Assembly (NCBI RefSeq): GCF_016613475.2 | Contig: NZ_CP071517.1 | Span: forward strand, 558,001-622,000 | DNA length: 64,000 bases | Source: Lysobacter arenosi | Lineage (GTDB): Bacteria > Pseudomonadota > Gammaproteobacteria > Xanthomonadales > Xanthomonadaceae | Reading direction: 5' to 3' | In this document: in pieces, positions 34,022-41,916 of the stretch | Position numbering within the stretch: position 1 is the first letter of the stretch | Layout of the letters: each line of letters opens with the position of its first letter | The notes under the pieces: generated by a model | Seen by the model: only the letters and a program-made list of their open reading frames with translations | Told to the model about the DNA's origin: nothing | The model's database searches: none | Made by a program: the position numbers and the translations under genes

Positions 34022-34753
34022 TTAGAAGGAAGCCTGCAGGGCCGCTTCGATGCGGTTGCCTGCAAGTTCGTCACCGAAGATGTCTTCGGCGTTGGAATCG
34101 GTCGCGTGCGCGGTCACGCGCAGCTCCAGCGGGGCCTTCACGGCCCACACCGCGCTGAGCTGGCCGTGCAGGTAGCTGTCGGCGGCGGCGCTGTAACCAT
34201 CGAAGGCGTAGTAGCCGAGCGCTCCTTCGAGCCGGAACGCGTCGTTGATGGGGAACCTGGCGCCGAGCTGGGTGTACAGGCCGTCCTCTTCGCCACCGAG
34301 TGCCTCGGTCGAGTAGCCCATCGACAACCAGTAGTTGCTGTCGTAGGTCAGCGTGCCGTTGAGCTCGGTCCAGTTGAGGTCGACGGTGGTCGACGGGTAC
34401 TGGTAGCGCAGCAGGTTCACGTCCAGCGCCCACTTCTCGGACAGGGCGCCGCCCCAGCCGACGGTGAAGTCGAGCTCGCTGCTGGCGTGCGTATCCGGGG
34501 CGAACTCGACGTTGGAGCCCCATACCGAGCCGTAGAAGCCGGAGTCACTGGCCAGCTTGAAGCCGGCCTGCACGGCGGCATCGCCCTGGGTCTGGGTGGT
34601 GCCGCGCCAGACGTAGTCGCTGGTCAGTGCGGCGTTGCCGGAAAGTGGTGCGGCGCTGGCCTTGCCACCAAGGGCGAGCAGGCCGATACCCGCGCAGGCG
34701 GCGAACAGCAACGGCACGGAAGCTTCGCGCGCGCGGACGAAATGGAGGGACAT
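34022..34753 (-). CDS. TorF-family putative porin
   Basis: This 243-residue exported protein has a signal peptide ending near ASAA (residues 33-35). The mature part begins with GNAALTSDYVWRGTTQTQGD, the signature start of the TIGR02001/TorF family of small outer-membrane barrels, and ends in EAALQASF with the C-terminal phenylalanine needed for barrel assembly. It probably forms an outer-membrane channel. Its stop is 12 bases before kdpF, whose ribosome site overlaps it, so it is very likely the first gene of the kdp operon. This suggests a role in potassium or osmotic adaptation, though not necessarily potassium passage. Family function is poorly characterised. Confidence 0.88.
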   Translation of the reverse strand: MSLHFVRAREASVPLLFAACAGIGLLALGGKASAAPLSGNAALTSDYVWRGTTQTQGDAAVQAGFKLASDSGFYGSVWGSNVEFAPDTHASSELDFTVGWGGALSEKWALDVNLLRYQYPSTTVDLNWTELNGTLTYDSNYWLSMGYSTEALGGEEDGLYTQLGARFPINDAFRLEGALGYYAFDGYSAAADSYLHGQLSAVWAVKAPLELRVTAHATDSNAEDIFGDELAGNRIEAALQASF

Positions 34754-34817
34754 TGCGGATATCCAGAAATGACGTTCGAGGCCCGATTGGCCACGGCGTC
34801 ATTGTTGGTATCGGACC

Positions 34818-34867
34818 CGTAAAGCCTCTATTCCGCGGTCATGCCCGGGGCGTAAATTCCCCGTAAA
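34818..34867 (-). promoter_or_regulatory. Three phased TTTACG half-sites, candidate KdpE operator
   Basis: On the - strand, TTTACG occurs at 34862-34867, 34851-34856 and 34818-34823. The spacings of 11 and 33 bases are multiples of one helical turn, so all face the same side of the DNA. The middle copy reads TTTACGCCCCGGG, close to the TTTACACCCCGCC part I recall from the E. coli kdp operator. They lie 65-115 bases upstream of the porin start, the presumed first gene of the kdp operon. The assignment to KdpE is inference. Confidence 0.4.
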
Positions 34868-34887
34868 CAATCCTTGTCGCCAGCCGC

Positions 34888-35736
34888 TCAGCCCAGCAGC
34901 TTTTCCACCACCGCCTGCGGCTGCTTCATCCACGCATAGTGGTCCGCGCGCGTACCCAGCGCGGCAGCGTCGAGCACATCGACGCGATTCGGCGAATGGC
35001 GGAGTTTCGACAACAGGAAGCGCGCCGAAGACTCCGGCCCCAGCCAGTCGCGATCGAATGCCACCGCATGCGCTTCGACTTCGACGGCCGCCATCGCGGC
35101 GTCGAGGTCGATGTCGAGCCCGCCGGCGGCATAACGCCCGCTCAAGCCGCTGCGACTCCAGTCGCGGATCAGCCCGCGAGCCTCTTGCCCGCCAAAGCCG
35201 ATCCGCCGGCCGGGCAGGGCGCCATGGCGGTCGGCCAGCCACGCCAGGAAGCGATAGACGAACGGCAGGAACCACTTGGTCCGCAGCGGAAACGCACGCC
35301 AGTAAGGCGCGCCACTGGCCACGAGCCACAGTCGCTGTGCAGTCGTTGGCGACAGGCCGAGCCGGCAGCAGGCCAGCTGTCCGCCGAGGCTGTGGCCGCC
35401 GATGATGCGCGCAACCTCGGGTGCGTGTTGCATCACCAGCGCTTCGCTCGCGGCGATGTCTTCCATCAGCAGCTCGCGATAACCCCAGTCGGTGGCGCGA
35501 TCGGCGCGCAGGCTGCTTGAACCGCCGCCGCGCCATTCGTGCACGAACACGGCAATTCCGCGCGCGGCCAGCGCCTCGGCGAAGGGCAGGTAGTGCTTGG
35601 CCGCGATGCCCAGCGCAGGCAGCCACAACAGGCTTGCCTGCGGGTTGGCGGGAATGCGCGCCAGCAACGTCCAGCGGTGGCCGTCGCCGGCCTGCGCGTC
35701 CAGTTCGATCGGTTGCACCGCAACGGACTCATTCAT
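34888..35736 (-). CDS. Alpha/beta-hydrolase, serine type
   Basis: This 282-residue alpha/beta-hydrolase has ARIPANPQASLLWLPALG near residue 26, HEWRGGGSSS near residue 66, the nucleophile elbow GGHSLGGQLA (serine near 115) and a C-terminal conserved HYAWMKQPQAV whose histidine is a likely member of the triad. The pattern resembles the YheT/EST-type hydrolases annotated simply as alpha/beta fold. There is no signal peptide. Its ATG lies eight bases inside the 3' end of thiD, so the two genes are co-transcribed. The substrate cannot be inferred. Confidence 0.85.
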   Translation of the reverse strand: MNESVAVQPIELDAQAGDGHRWTLLARIPANPQASLLWLPALGIAAKHYLPFAEALAARGIAVFVHEWRGGGSSSLRADRATDWGYRELLMEDIAASEALVMQHAPEVARIIGGHSLGGQLACCRLGLSPTTAQRLWLVASGAPYWRAFPLRTKWFLPFVYRFLAWLADRHGALPGRRIGFGGQEARGLIRDWSRSGLSGRYAAGGLDIDLDAAMAAVEVEAHAVAFDRDWLGPESSARFLLSKLRHSPNRVDVLDAAALGTRADHYAWMKQPQAVVEKLLG

Positions 35737-36544
35737 GGGGGGCGGCGCCGAAGTGGTCGAGCACGAGGATGTCACTGTTGCCGGGGCGATAACCCCGCTG
35801 CAGCGCTGCATGGACGTAATCGGCGGCCGCCGCGCAACTTGCGCCGAGGTCGCGGCCGAGGCACAGGTTGGCCGCCACCGCCGAGGCCAGCGTGCAGCCG
35901 GTGCCATGGGCTTCCAGTTGCAGGCGCGGGTGGGCAATCGCTTCAATGCCGCCGTCGGCATCGGCGAACAGATCGACGACGTCACCATCGGCCGGCAGAT
36001 GGCCGCCCTTGAGCAGCACGGCGTGGGCACCCAGTTCGCGCAAACGCGCGATCGCTTCGTGCATCGCGTCCAGGTCCGCGATCGGCTGGCCGAGCAGCAG
36101 CTCGGCCTCGGGAAGATTGGGGGTGATCAGCGTCGCCAGCGGGATCAGTCGCGTGCGCAGCGCATCGAGCGCGCTGGTTTCGAGCAGGCGTGCGCCGGAG
36201 GTCGACACCATCACCGGATCGAGCACGACGTGCGCGGGCCGGTAGTGTTCCAGCGCGTCGGCGACTGCTTCGATCACCGCGGCGTTGGCGAGCATGCCGA
36301 GCTTGACGGCGCCGATATCGAAGTCGTCGAAGCAGGCATCGATCTGCGCGCGCAGGAAGCCGACGTCGGGCACGTTCACCGCGGTGACACCGCGCGTGTG
36401 CTGGGCAGTGAGCGCGGCAATGGCGCTCAGTCCGTGGACGCGATGGGCGGCGAACGTCTTGAGGTCGGCCTGGATGCCGGCGCCACCGCCGGAGTCGGAA
36501 CCGGCGATGGTGAGGGCGCTGATGGGGCGGGAGCGGGCGGTCAT
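35729..36544 (-). CDS. thiD: Hydroxymethylpyrimidine/phosphomethylpyrimidine kinase
   Basis: This 271-residue ribokinase-family enzyme phosphorylates the pyrimidine precursor of thiamine. It has the N-terminal [20 protein letters not shown] signature, the substrate/metal segment [17 protein letters not shown] near residue 107, KGGHLP near residue 184, and the [14 protein letters not shown] motif with the catalytic Cys/Asp region near 215. Length matches E. coli ThiD (266). No thiamine riboswitch is visible upstream; instead there is an intergenic repeat cluster. Confidence 0.95.
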   Translation of the reverse strand: MTARSRPISALTIAGSDSGGGAGIQADLKTFAAHRVHGLSAIAALTAQHTRGVTAVNVPDVGFLRAQIDACFDDFDIGAVKLGMLANAAVIEAVADALEHYRPAHVVLDPVMVSTSGARLLETSALDALRTRLIPLATLITPNLPEAELLLGQPIADLDAMHEAIARLRELGAHAVLLKGGHLPADGDVVDLFADADGGIEAIAHPRLQLEAHGTGCTLASAVAANLCLGRDLGASCAAAADYVHAALQRGYRPGNSDILVLDHFGAAPHE

Positions 36545-36563
36545 GGCGACAGTTTGCCATCAG

Positions 36564-36700
36564 CCCCGTTCGTCCTGAGCGTAGGCCGCAGGCCGAAGTC
36601 GAAGGAAGCGTAGGCCGCAGGCCGAAGTCGAAGGACACGCCGAGGAGATGGCCCTTCGACTTCGGCGCGATGCGCCTACGCTCAGGGCGAACGGTAAGGG
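36564..36700. repeat. Inverted-repeat cluster between phoH and thiD
   Basis: The block holds CCCCGTTCGTCCTGAGCGTA...GAAGTCGAAGGA at 36564-36606, a direct partial copy at 36607-36635 and an inverted copy beginning CCCTTCGACTTCGG at 36652. The arms can pair into a long stem. A second element of the same family lies at 47644-47753. These are dispersed intergenic repeats of the REP or small inverted-repeat type seen in Xanthomonadaceae genomes. Confidence 0.85.
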
Positions 36701-36756
36701 CGCGGGTTCGGCCAAGAGACCGGGCGCTGGATGCCAGCGCCCGGTCATGGCAACCC

Positions 36757-38166
36757 TTAGAGCACTTCGGACGCGTAATCCGCCAGGCGCGAACGCTCGC
36801 CGCGACGCAGGGTGATGTGCGCGCTGTGGTCCCAGTTCTTGAAGCGGTCCACCGCGTAGGTCAGGCCCGAGGTGGTCTCGGTGAGGTAGGGGGTGTCGAT
36901 CTGTTCGACGTTGCCCAGGCAGACGATCTTGGTGCCGGGACCGGCACGCGTGATCAGCGTCTTCATCTGCTTGGGCGTGAGGTTCTGCGCCTCGTCGAGG
37001 ATCAGCCAGCGGTTGAGGAAGGTGCGGCCGCGCATGAAGTTCAGCGAGCGGATCTTGATGCGGCTGGCAAGCAGGTCGTTGGTCGCCGCGCGGCCCCAGC
37101 TGCCGCCGTCCTGGTTGTGGGTGAGCACTTCCAGGTTGTCGGTCAGCGCGCCCATCCACGGCGTCATCTTTTCCTCTTCCGTGCCGGGCAGGAAGCCGAT
37201 GTCCTCGCCGACGCTGACCGTGGCGCGGGTCATGATGATCTCGCGGTAGCGCTGCTGGTCCATCGTCTGCGCCAGGCCCGCCGCGAGCGCCAGCAGGGTC
37301 TTGCCGGTGCCGGCGGTGCCGAGCAGGGTGACGAAGTCGATTTCCGGGTCCATCAGCGCGTTCAACGCGAAATTCTGTTCGCGGTTGCGCGCGGTGATGC
37401 CCCACACCGCGTGCTGGTGGTGGCGGAAGTCGTCGACGATCTGCAGCACGACCTTGCTGTCGGTCAGGCGCGCGACCTTCATCTGCGACTCGTCGTCGCC
37501 GGGCAGGTACAGGAACTGGTTCGGATGCCAGTTGTCGTCCTCGGCGCTGTCGCGGTTGCGCGAGATCTCGTAGAAGGTGCGGCCCTTCTCGGTCCACGAG
37601 CGCAGGTCCTTGCCGAAGCGTTGCCAGAAGTCTTCCGGCAACGCGGTGGCGCCGGTGTAGAGCAGGCTGAAGTCGTCGAGGGCGCGGTCGTTCTCGTAGT
37701 CCTCCGACACGATCCCGGCAATGGACGCCTTGATGCGCAGGTTGATGTCCTTGGACACGAACACCACCGGCACGCCCGGGTCGCTCTCTTTCAGCGACAG
37801 GATCGAACCGAGGATGTGGTTGTCCGGGATCACCGCGCCGAAGCGCTTGCCCGAGTCGAAGTCGCGGGTCTGGAAACGCAGCTTGCCGATGCTCTGCTCG
37901 CCGCGCAGCTGCAAACCCTGCGGGCGGCTGAGGGTGATGCCGGACGAGATCTTGTCGGTGCCTTCGGCCTGGATCAGCTCGTTGAGGAAGCGGCTGACCT
38001 GACGTGCGTTGCGGCTGGCTTCGGAGGTGCCTTTTTTGGCGTTGTCGAGTTCCTCGATGACCTGCATCGGCAGGAAGACATCGTGTTCCTCGAACTTGAA
38101 CAGCGCGGTCGGGTCGTGCATGAGCACATTGGTGTCGAGCACGTAGATCCGCTTGCTTCTGGTCAT
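36757..38166 (-). CDS. PIN-domain PhoH-family ATPase (PhoH2 type)
   Basis: This 469-residue protein joins an N-terminal PIN nuclease domain (YVLDTNVLMHDP near residue 8, EELDNAKKG near 38, LVSKDINLR-like VFVSKDINLR near 139) to a C-terminal PhoH ATPase domain with Walker A GTAGTGKTLLAL near residue 262, and LILDEAQNLTPKQMKTLITRAG near residue 389. This two-domain form (PhoH2/YlaK type) is reported to be an RNA helicase/ribonuclease. All PIN acidic residues and the Walker motifs are visible. The ATG at 38166 begins the conserved sequence; the extra upstream frame is compositionally unlike the protein. Confidence 0.92.
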   Translation of the reverse strand: MTRSKRIYVLDTNVLMHDPTALFKFEEHDVFLPMQVIEELDNAKKGTSEASRNARQVSRFLNELIQAEGTDKISSGITLSRPQGLQLRGEQSIGKLRFQTRDFDSGKRFGAVIPDNHILGSILSLKESDPGVPVVFVSKDINLRIKASIAGIVSEDYENDRALDDFSLLYTGATALPEDFWQRFGKDLRSWTEKGRTFYEISRNRDSAEDDNWHPNQFLYLPGDDESQMKVARLTDSKVVLQIVDDFRHHQHAVWGITARNREQNFALNALMDPEIDFVTLLGTAGTGKTLLALAAGLAQTMDQQRYREIIMTRATVSVGEDIGFLPGTEEEKMTPWMGALTDNLEVLTHNQDGGSWGRAATNDLLASRIKIRSLNFMRGRTFLNRWLILDEAQNLTPKQMKTLITRAGPGTKIVCLGNVEQIDTPYLTETTSGLTYAVDRFKNWDHSAHITLRRGERSRLADYASEVL

Positions 38167-38299
38167 CGAATGCTCCGATGCGGGTTGTACATGGTGAACG
38201 GCCGGGTGGAACGATTGAACGCTTGAAGGAGGTGCGGACACGGCGACGCTGCCGTGGCCCGCGGGGCGGGACGGCAGCGTGGGTGGCGGGCGGAGGGGG

Positions 38300-38782
38300 T
38301 CACTGCGTTGCGGCAGCCTTGAGTGCGTCGAGGACGGCCTGGGCATGGCCGGGGACTTTCACCGGACTCCATGACTGGGCGATGACGCCCTTGGGATCAA
38401 TGAGGAACGTGCTGCGCACGATGCCCAGCACCTTGCGCCCGTACATGTTCTTTTCCCGGATCACGCCAAAGGCGTTGCACAGGGTTTCGTCGGGATCGCT
38501 GACCAGGTCGAACTTGAAGCCCTGCTTGGTGCAGAAGTTCTGGTGCGAGCGGATCGAATCGCGGGAAACGCCCAGGACGGTGGCACCAAGCTTCTTGAAG
38601 CTGGGCAGCAGGGCATTGAAGTCGATGCCCTCGGTGGTGCAGCCGGGCGTGCTGTCCTTGGGATAGAAGTACAGCACCAGCCACTGGCCGGCGAAATCCT
38701 TGAGCTGCGCAGTCTGGCCGCTGGACAGCGCCAGGGGCAGTTCGGAGACGTCCTTCGAAATACGTTCGCCGGTGTCGGGCAT
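38300..38782 (-). CDS. bcp: Thioredoxin-dependent thiol peroxidase (PrxQ/Bcp)
   Basis: This 160-residue peroxiredoxin reduces peroxides in the cytoplasm. The peroxidatic cysteine is in YPKDSTPGCTTEG (Cys48). The resolving cysteine found five residues later in E. coli Bcp is absent; instead Cys84 in QNFCTKQG lies 36 residues away, the spacing I recall for the Xylella PrxQ pair. The catalytic arginine region (IVRSTFLID) is present. The ATG at 38782 starts the conserved region; an upstream frame is not supported. The gene is separated from gcvR-like and phoH genes on the same strand. Confidence 0.93.
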   Translation of the reverse strand: MPDTGERISKDVSELPLALSSGQTAQLKDFAGQWLVLYFYPKDSTPGCTTEGIDFNALLPSFKKLGATVLGVSRDSIRSHQNFCTKQGFKFDLVSDPDETLCNAFGVIREKNMYGRKVLGIVRSTFLIDPKGVIAQSWSPVKVPGHAQAVLDALKAAATQ

Positions 38783-38919
38783 TTCGCCTTGTGCTTCCGA
38801 GCGCAGTGAGGGACCTGCTCTGCGTTTACTGCAACCCGGAGTGCAGCCCCTCACTGCGTCCGGGTGGCGCCTCCGCGAGGAGGGTCGCCGTGCTTTGTCG
38901 TGACGCTAACACGGAATTC

Positions 38920-39480
38920 CTAGAACTTCATCGGGTCCATGATCGCGTCGAGATTGAGGTGGTCGCAGAACTCGAGGAAGTCGTCGCGCAGGGCGGCGAT
39001 ATGCATGCTCGAGGGCACGCCAATGGTGATCTGCGCCGAGAACATCTCCGCCCCGGTCTGCATGGCGCGGTAGCGCGAGCTGTGCAGGCTTTCGATGGTG
39101 ATGCCCTGGCGGTCGAAGAAATCGGCCAGCTGGAACAGGATCCCGGCCTTGTCGGCGGCCACGACCTCGACCACGTAAGGCAGCAGGTTGGATTGCACCT
39201 GCTTGGCGCCGGTGCGGTACCACACGAGTTTCAGGCCTTCCTCGCGCTCCAGCCTCGTCAGCATGGCTTCCAGCTTGGCCACCGCGTCCCAGGAGCCGAC
39301 GGCGAGCACGGTAACGGAGACGTCGCGACCGACCGTGGCCAGGCGAGCGTCAACCAGGTTGCAGCCGGAATCGGCAATCCGGCGAGTCACCGACAATAGC
39401 GGCGTCTCCGGATGCGTCGTGTAGGCGTTGATCAGGAGGTGGTTTTCGTTCGGCGACGGCCGGGCAGCGGAATCGGTCAA
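38920..39480 (-). CDS. gcvR: GcvR-like ACT-domain regulatory protein
   Basis: This 186-residue protein has two tandem ACT domains: LLINAYTTHPETPLLSVTRRI near residue 15 and YVVEVVAADKAGILFQLADF near residue 103, each with the glycine/acidic ligand-loop pattern. The arrangement matches GcvR, which represses the glycine-cleavage activator GcvA. No GcvA or gcv gene is in the window, so a direct target is not shown. The start is uncertain: I use the TTG at 39480, which gives the family length; an ATG at 39558 would add 26 residues of low similarity. It is divergent from dapA, as in many gammaproteobacteria. Confidence 0.8.
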   Translation of the reverse strand: MTDSAARPSPNENHLLINAYTTHPETPLLSVTRRIADSGCNLVDARLATVGRDVSVTVLAVGSWDAVAKLEAMLTRLEREEGLKLVWYRTGAKQVQSNLLPYVVEVVAADKAGILFQLADFFDRQGITIESLHSSRYRAMQTGAEMFSAQITIGVPSSMHIAALRDDFLEFCDHLNLDAIMDPMKF

Positions 39481-39728
39481 GGCGGCGCCTGCTTGGGGAG
39501 CAACGTGCTCAGATACTGAATGGCGGCCCGTGAGCGGGCTGTGGTTGCCGGGCAGCATACTTGCCCGCGCTTTCGGCCCGCAAGTAACATCCCGTGCGAT
39601 CATCCCGGCCGATCGACCCATTGATCGGCCTGCCGATTGGCCCTTCTGGCCGGCAGCCAGGCCTGGGATCCAGGGCCCGCACGTGATGTGCGGGGTTCAA
39701 CGCAACAAGTGCACCGAGTACCCCCAAC

Positions 39729-40634
39729 TTGCGACTTTCCGGCAGCATCACCGCGCTGGCGACGCCTTTCACCGCGTCCGGCGAAATTGACTTCGACGCC
39801 TGGCAGCGACTGCTCGATCAGCAGCTTGCGGCCGGCACCCAGGCCATCGTTGTCGCCGGTTCGACCGGCGAGGCGGCCGCGCTGTTCGACGGCGAGTACG
39901 ACGCGTTGCTGCGCAGCGCGGTCGAGCGCGTCGCCGGTGCGATCCCGGTGCTTGCCGGAACCGGCTTGTCCAACACCGCAAAAACCATCGAGCTGACGCG
40001 TCGCGTCGCTGCCCTCGGCGCCGATGCCGCGCTGGTCGTGACCCCGCCGTATGTGCGCCCGACCCAGGCCGGCCTGCTGGCCCACTACCGCGCAATCGCC
40101 GACGACGTTGCACTGCCGATCGTGCTCTACAACGTACCCGGCCGGACCGGCGGCGACCTGCTGCCGGAAACCGTTGCCGAACTGGCGCCGCACAAGAACA
40201 TCATCGGCATCAAGGAAGCACGCGCCGAAGCCGAGCGCATGCAGGCGCTGCTGGCGCTGAAGAACGAGGGCTTCGCCGTGCTCAGCGGTGACGACCCGAC
40301 CGCATGCCGCGCGATGCTGGCCGGTGCCGACGGCGTGATCTCGGTGGCCTCCAACGTGTTGCCGCACGCGTTCCGGCGCCTGGCCGACCTGGCACGCGGC
40401 GGCCGTCGCGACGAGGCGCAGGCACTGGATGCACGCATGCAGGCTGCCTACGACTTCCTCGGCGTGGAGCCCAATCCGATCCCGGTGAAGGCGCTGCTGC
40501 AGCGCCAGGGCATCGGCCACGGCCTGCGCCTGCCGCTGCTGCCGCTGTCGTCGGCCCATACTGATTCCGTCGCGACGATCGAAACGCTCGTCCGCGAACT
40601 CGAACACGCCTGCCGCGATTCCCTCGCGGCCTGA
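39729..40634 (+). CDS. dapA: 4-hydroxy-tetrahydrodipicolinate synthase
   Basis: This 301-residue TIM-barrel lyase condenses pyruvate with aspartate semialdehyde, the first step of lysine and diaminopimelate synthesis. It shows the family signatures [10 protein letters not shown] at the start, [12 protein letters not shown] near residue 43, the catalytic tyrosine in LYNVPGRTG near 133, and the Schiff-base lysine in [10 protein letters not shown] near 161. A TTG start at 39729 gives the normal N-terminus; no in-frame ATG fits. The next gene, a BamC-like lipoprotein, follows 17 bases later, the same dapA-bamC order as in E. coli. Confidence 0.95.
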   Translation: MRLSGSITALATPFTASGEIDFDAWQRLLDQQLAAGTQAIVVAGSTGEAAALFDGEYDALLRSAVERVAGAIPVLAGTGLSNTAKTIELTRRVAALGADAALVVTPPYVRPTQAGLLAHYRAIADDVALPIVLYNVPGRTGGDLLPETVAELAPHKNIIGIKEARAEAERMQALLALKNEGFAVLSGDDPTACRAMLAGADGVISVASNVLPHAFRRLADLARGGRRDEAQALDARMQAAYDFLGVEPNPIPVKALLQRQGIGHGLRLPLLPLSSAHTDSVATIETLVRELEHACRDSLAA

Positions 40635-40651
40635 CCCTGCAGGAGAGATAC

Positions 40652-41149
40652 ATGAGTTCCAACGTTTCGATGTCCCGCGTCGCCGTCGCCGCCCTGGTGC
40701 TGGCCGGTGTCGCCGCCGGTTCTGGCTGCAGCTGGTTCCGCAAGGGCAATGACCTGTACGCGCAGGCCCCGGAAATGCGCCCGCTGGAAGTCCCGCCGGA
40801 CCTGGACGCGCCGCGCACCGACACCGCCGTCAACCTGCCGACCCCGTCGACCGCGCTGGGTAACCCGGCCCTGGTCGGTACCGGCTTCACCGTCACCGGC
40901 ACGCGCGACGAAGTGTTCGCCAAGGTCGGCACCGCACTGGCGGCGGTCGAAGGCGTGAAGATCACCAGCAGCGCCCAGGCAATGGGCGTGTACGACGTCA
41001 ACTACGAGGGCAGCAACTTCCTCGTGCGCGTGGCCGGTGCCGATGTCGGCGCCTACGTCGCCGCGGTCGACCCGCGTGGCGTGCCGGCAACCGGCGACGC
41101 CCCGAAGAAGCTGATCGAAACGCTGCGTACGGCGCTCGTCGGTCGCTGA
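40652..41149 (+). CDS. Short BamC-like lipoprotein
   Basis: This 165-residue exported protein has a signal peptide ending at GSGCSWF, with a weak lipobox. The segment PEMRPLEVPPDLDAP near residue 41 matches the conserved extended region by which BamC contacts BamD in the outer-membrane assembly complex. A single helix-grip-like domain follows. E. coli BamC has two such domains and about 340 residues, so this is a shortened version, in the same position after dapA. A good AGGAGA ribosome site precedes the ATG. It ends at a strong intrinsic terminator. Confidence 0.8.
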   Translation: MSSNVSMSRVAVAALVLAGVAAGSGCSWFRKGNDLYAQAPEMRPLEVPPDLDAPRTDTAVNLPTPSTALGNPALVGTGFTVTGTRDEVFAKVGTALAAVEGVKITSSAQAMGVYDVNYEGSNFLVRVAGADVGAYVAAVDPRGVPATGDAPKKLIETLRTALVGR

Positions 41150-41170
41150 GCGGTCAACGCCGCAAATGAA

Positions 41171-41198
41171 AACGGGCGCCATCGGCGCCCGTTTTTTT
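41171..41198 (+). terminator. Intrinsic terminator after the BamC-like gene
   Basis: A perfect 10-base stem (AACGGGCGCC, loop near 41181-41183, GGCGCCCGTT) runs straight into a seven-T tract. This is a textbook rho-independent terminator for the dapA operon. It also lies just past the convergent ferredoxin gene. Confidence 0.95.
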
Positions 41199-41235
41199 GT
41201 CTGTTCGCAGCAGCGAACTCAGCGCTCCAGCAGGC

Positions 41236-41559
41236 TCAGCGCTCCAGCAGATCGAGCTTGCCCGGCTTGCCTTCCCATTCCTTGGCATCGGCCAGGCCGT
41301 CCTTGCGCGTGGTGATGACCGGCCAGGCCTTGGCCAGCTCGGCATTGAGGGCGACAAACGCCTCCTGGCCGGCCGGCACGTCATCCTCGGGGTAGATGGC
41401 GTTGATCGGGCACTCCGGCTCGCACAGGGTGCAGTCGATGCACTCGTCCGGGTCGATCACCAGGAAGTTCGGGCCCTCATGGAAGCAGTCGACCGGGCAC
41501 ACCTCGACGCAGTCGGTGTACTTGCACTTGATGCAGTTCTCGGTGACGACGAAGGGCAT
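41236..41559 (-). CDS. fdxA: 7Fe ferredoxin
   Basis: This 107-residue seven-iron ferredoxin carries one 3Fe-4S and one 4Fe-4S cluster. Cysteine motifs are [19 protein letters not shown] near residue 8 and [16 protein letters not shown] near residue 40, the arrangement of FdxA of Azotobacter and Pseudomonas. The C-terminal 45-residue extension is also typical. It is an electron carrier in the cytoplasm. The ATG at 41559 begins directly before the first strand (MPFVVTEN). Confidence 0.95.
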   Translation of the reverse strand: MPFVVTENCIKCKYTDCVEVCPVDCFHEGPNFLVIDPDECIDCTLCEPECPINAIYPEDDVPAGQEAFVALNAELAKAWPVITTRKDGLADAKEWEGKPGKLDLLER

Positions 41560-41695
41560 GGCGATGGTTCCGTTTCTGAAGAAGCCCCTTGGGCATCCCG
41601 ATATTGTAGCGATTCGCGCGGCCAAGGCTTCTGCCGGGGGCGAGGTTCCTTGGCCACGATCGCCCAAGCTCGATCGCCAAGGCCCGATCGCCAAA

Positions 41696-41725
41696 GAAAA
41701 AGCCCGCGCATCGCTGCGCGGGCTT
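41696..41725 (-). terminator. Intrinsic terminator after tRNA-Glu
   Basis: Read on the - strand, a perfect stem AAGCCCGCGCA / TGCGCGGGCTT with a four-base loop is followed by a T-run. It lies directly 3' of the tRNA gene and would separate it from the ferredoxin gene beyond. Confidence 0.88.
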
Positions 41726-41731
41726 CGGAAT

Positions 41732-41807
41732 TGGTACACCCTACGGGATTCGAACCCGTGTTGATGCCTTGAGAGGGCACCGTCCTAGGCCTCTAGACGA
41801 AGGGTGC
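41732..41807 (-). tRNA. tRNA-Glu (anticodon CTC)
   Basis: All arms fold: acceptor GCACCCT/AGGGTGT (the first pair is G-U), D-arm GTCTAGAGGCCTAGGAC, anticodon loop CTCTCAA on a GTGCC/GGCAT stem, a four-base variable loop, T-arm ACGGG-TTCGAAT-CCCGT, discriminator A and an encoded CCA. The D-arm and loop sequence is that of glutamate tRNAs, and the anticodon is CTC, which reads GAG. The length is 76 bases. Confidence 0.95.
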
Positions 41808-41825
41808 AGATGAAGCGGGTTGGTT

Positions 41826-41853
41826 GTGTTAACCCCCGGCGTCAGGCTCTCAA
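41826..41853 (-). promoter_or_regulatory. Candidate promoter of the tRNA-Glu gene
   Basis: On the - strand TTGAGA (41853-41848) and TAACAC (41831-41826) are separated by 16 bases, ending 18 bases before the mature tRNA. Fit to the sigma-70 consensus is moderate. Confidence 0.35.
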
Positions 41854-41916
41854 CCCAGCGCGGCTTGCTAGTATATGCGGCGCCGCTGCCCTGGGCAATG
41901 GCCTCCCACACCTAAA

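Noticed and set aside
36545..36563. Thiamine riboswitch before thiD
   Set aside because: No conserved CUGAGA-type core; the region is occupied by intergenic repeats.
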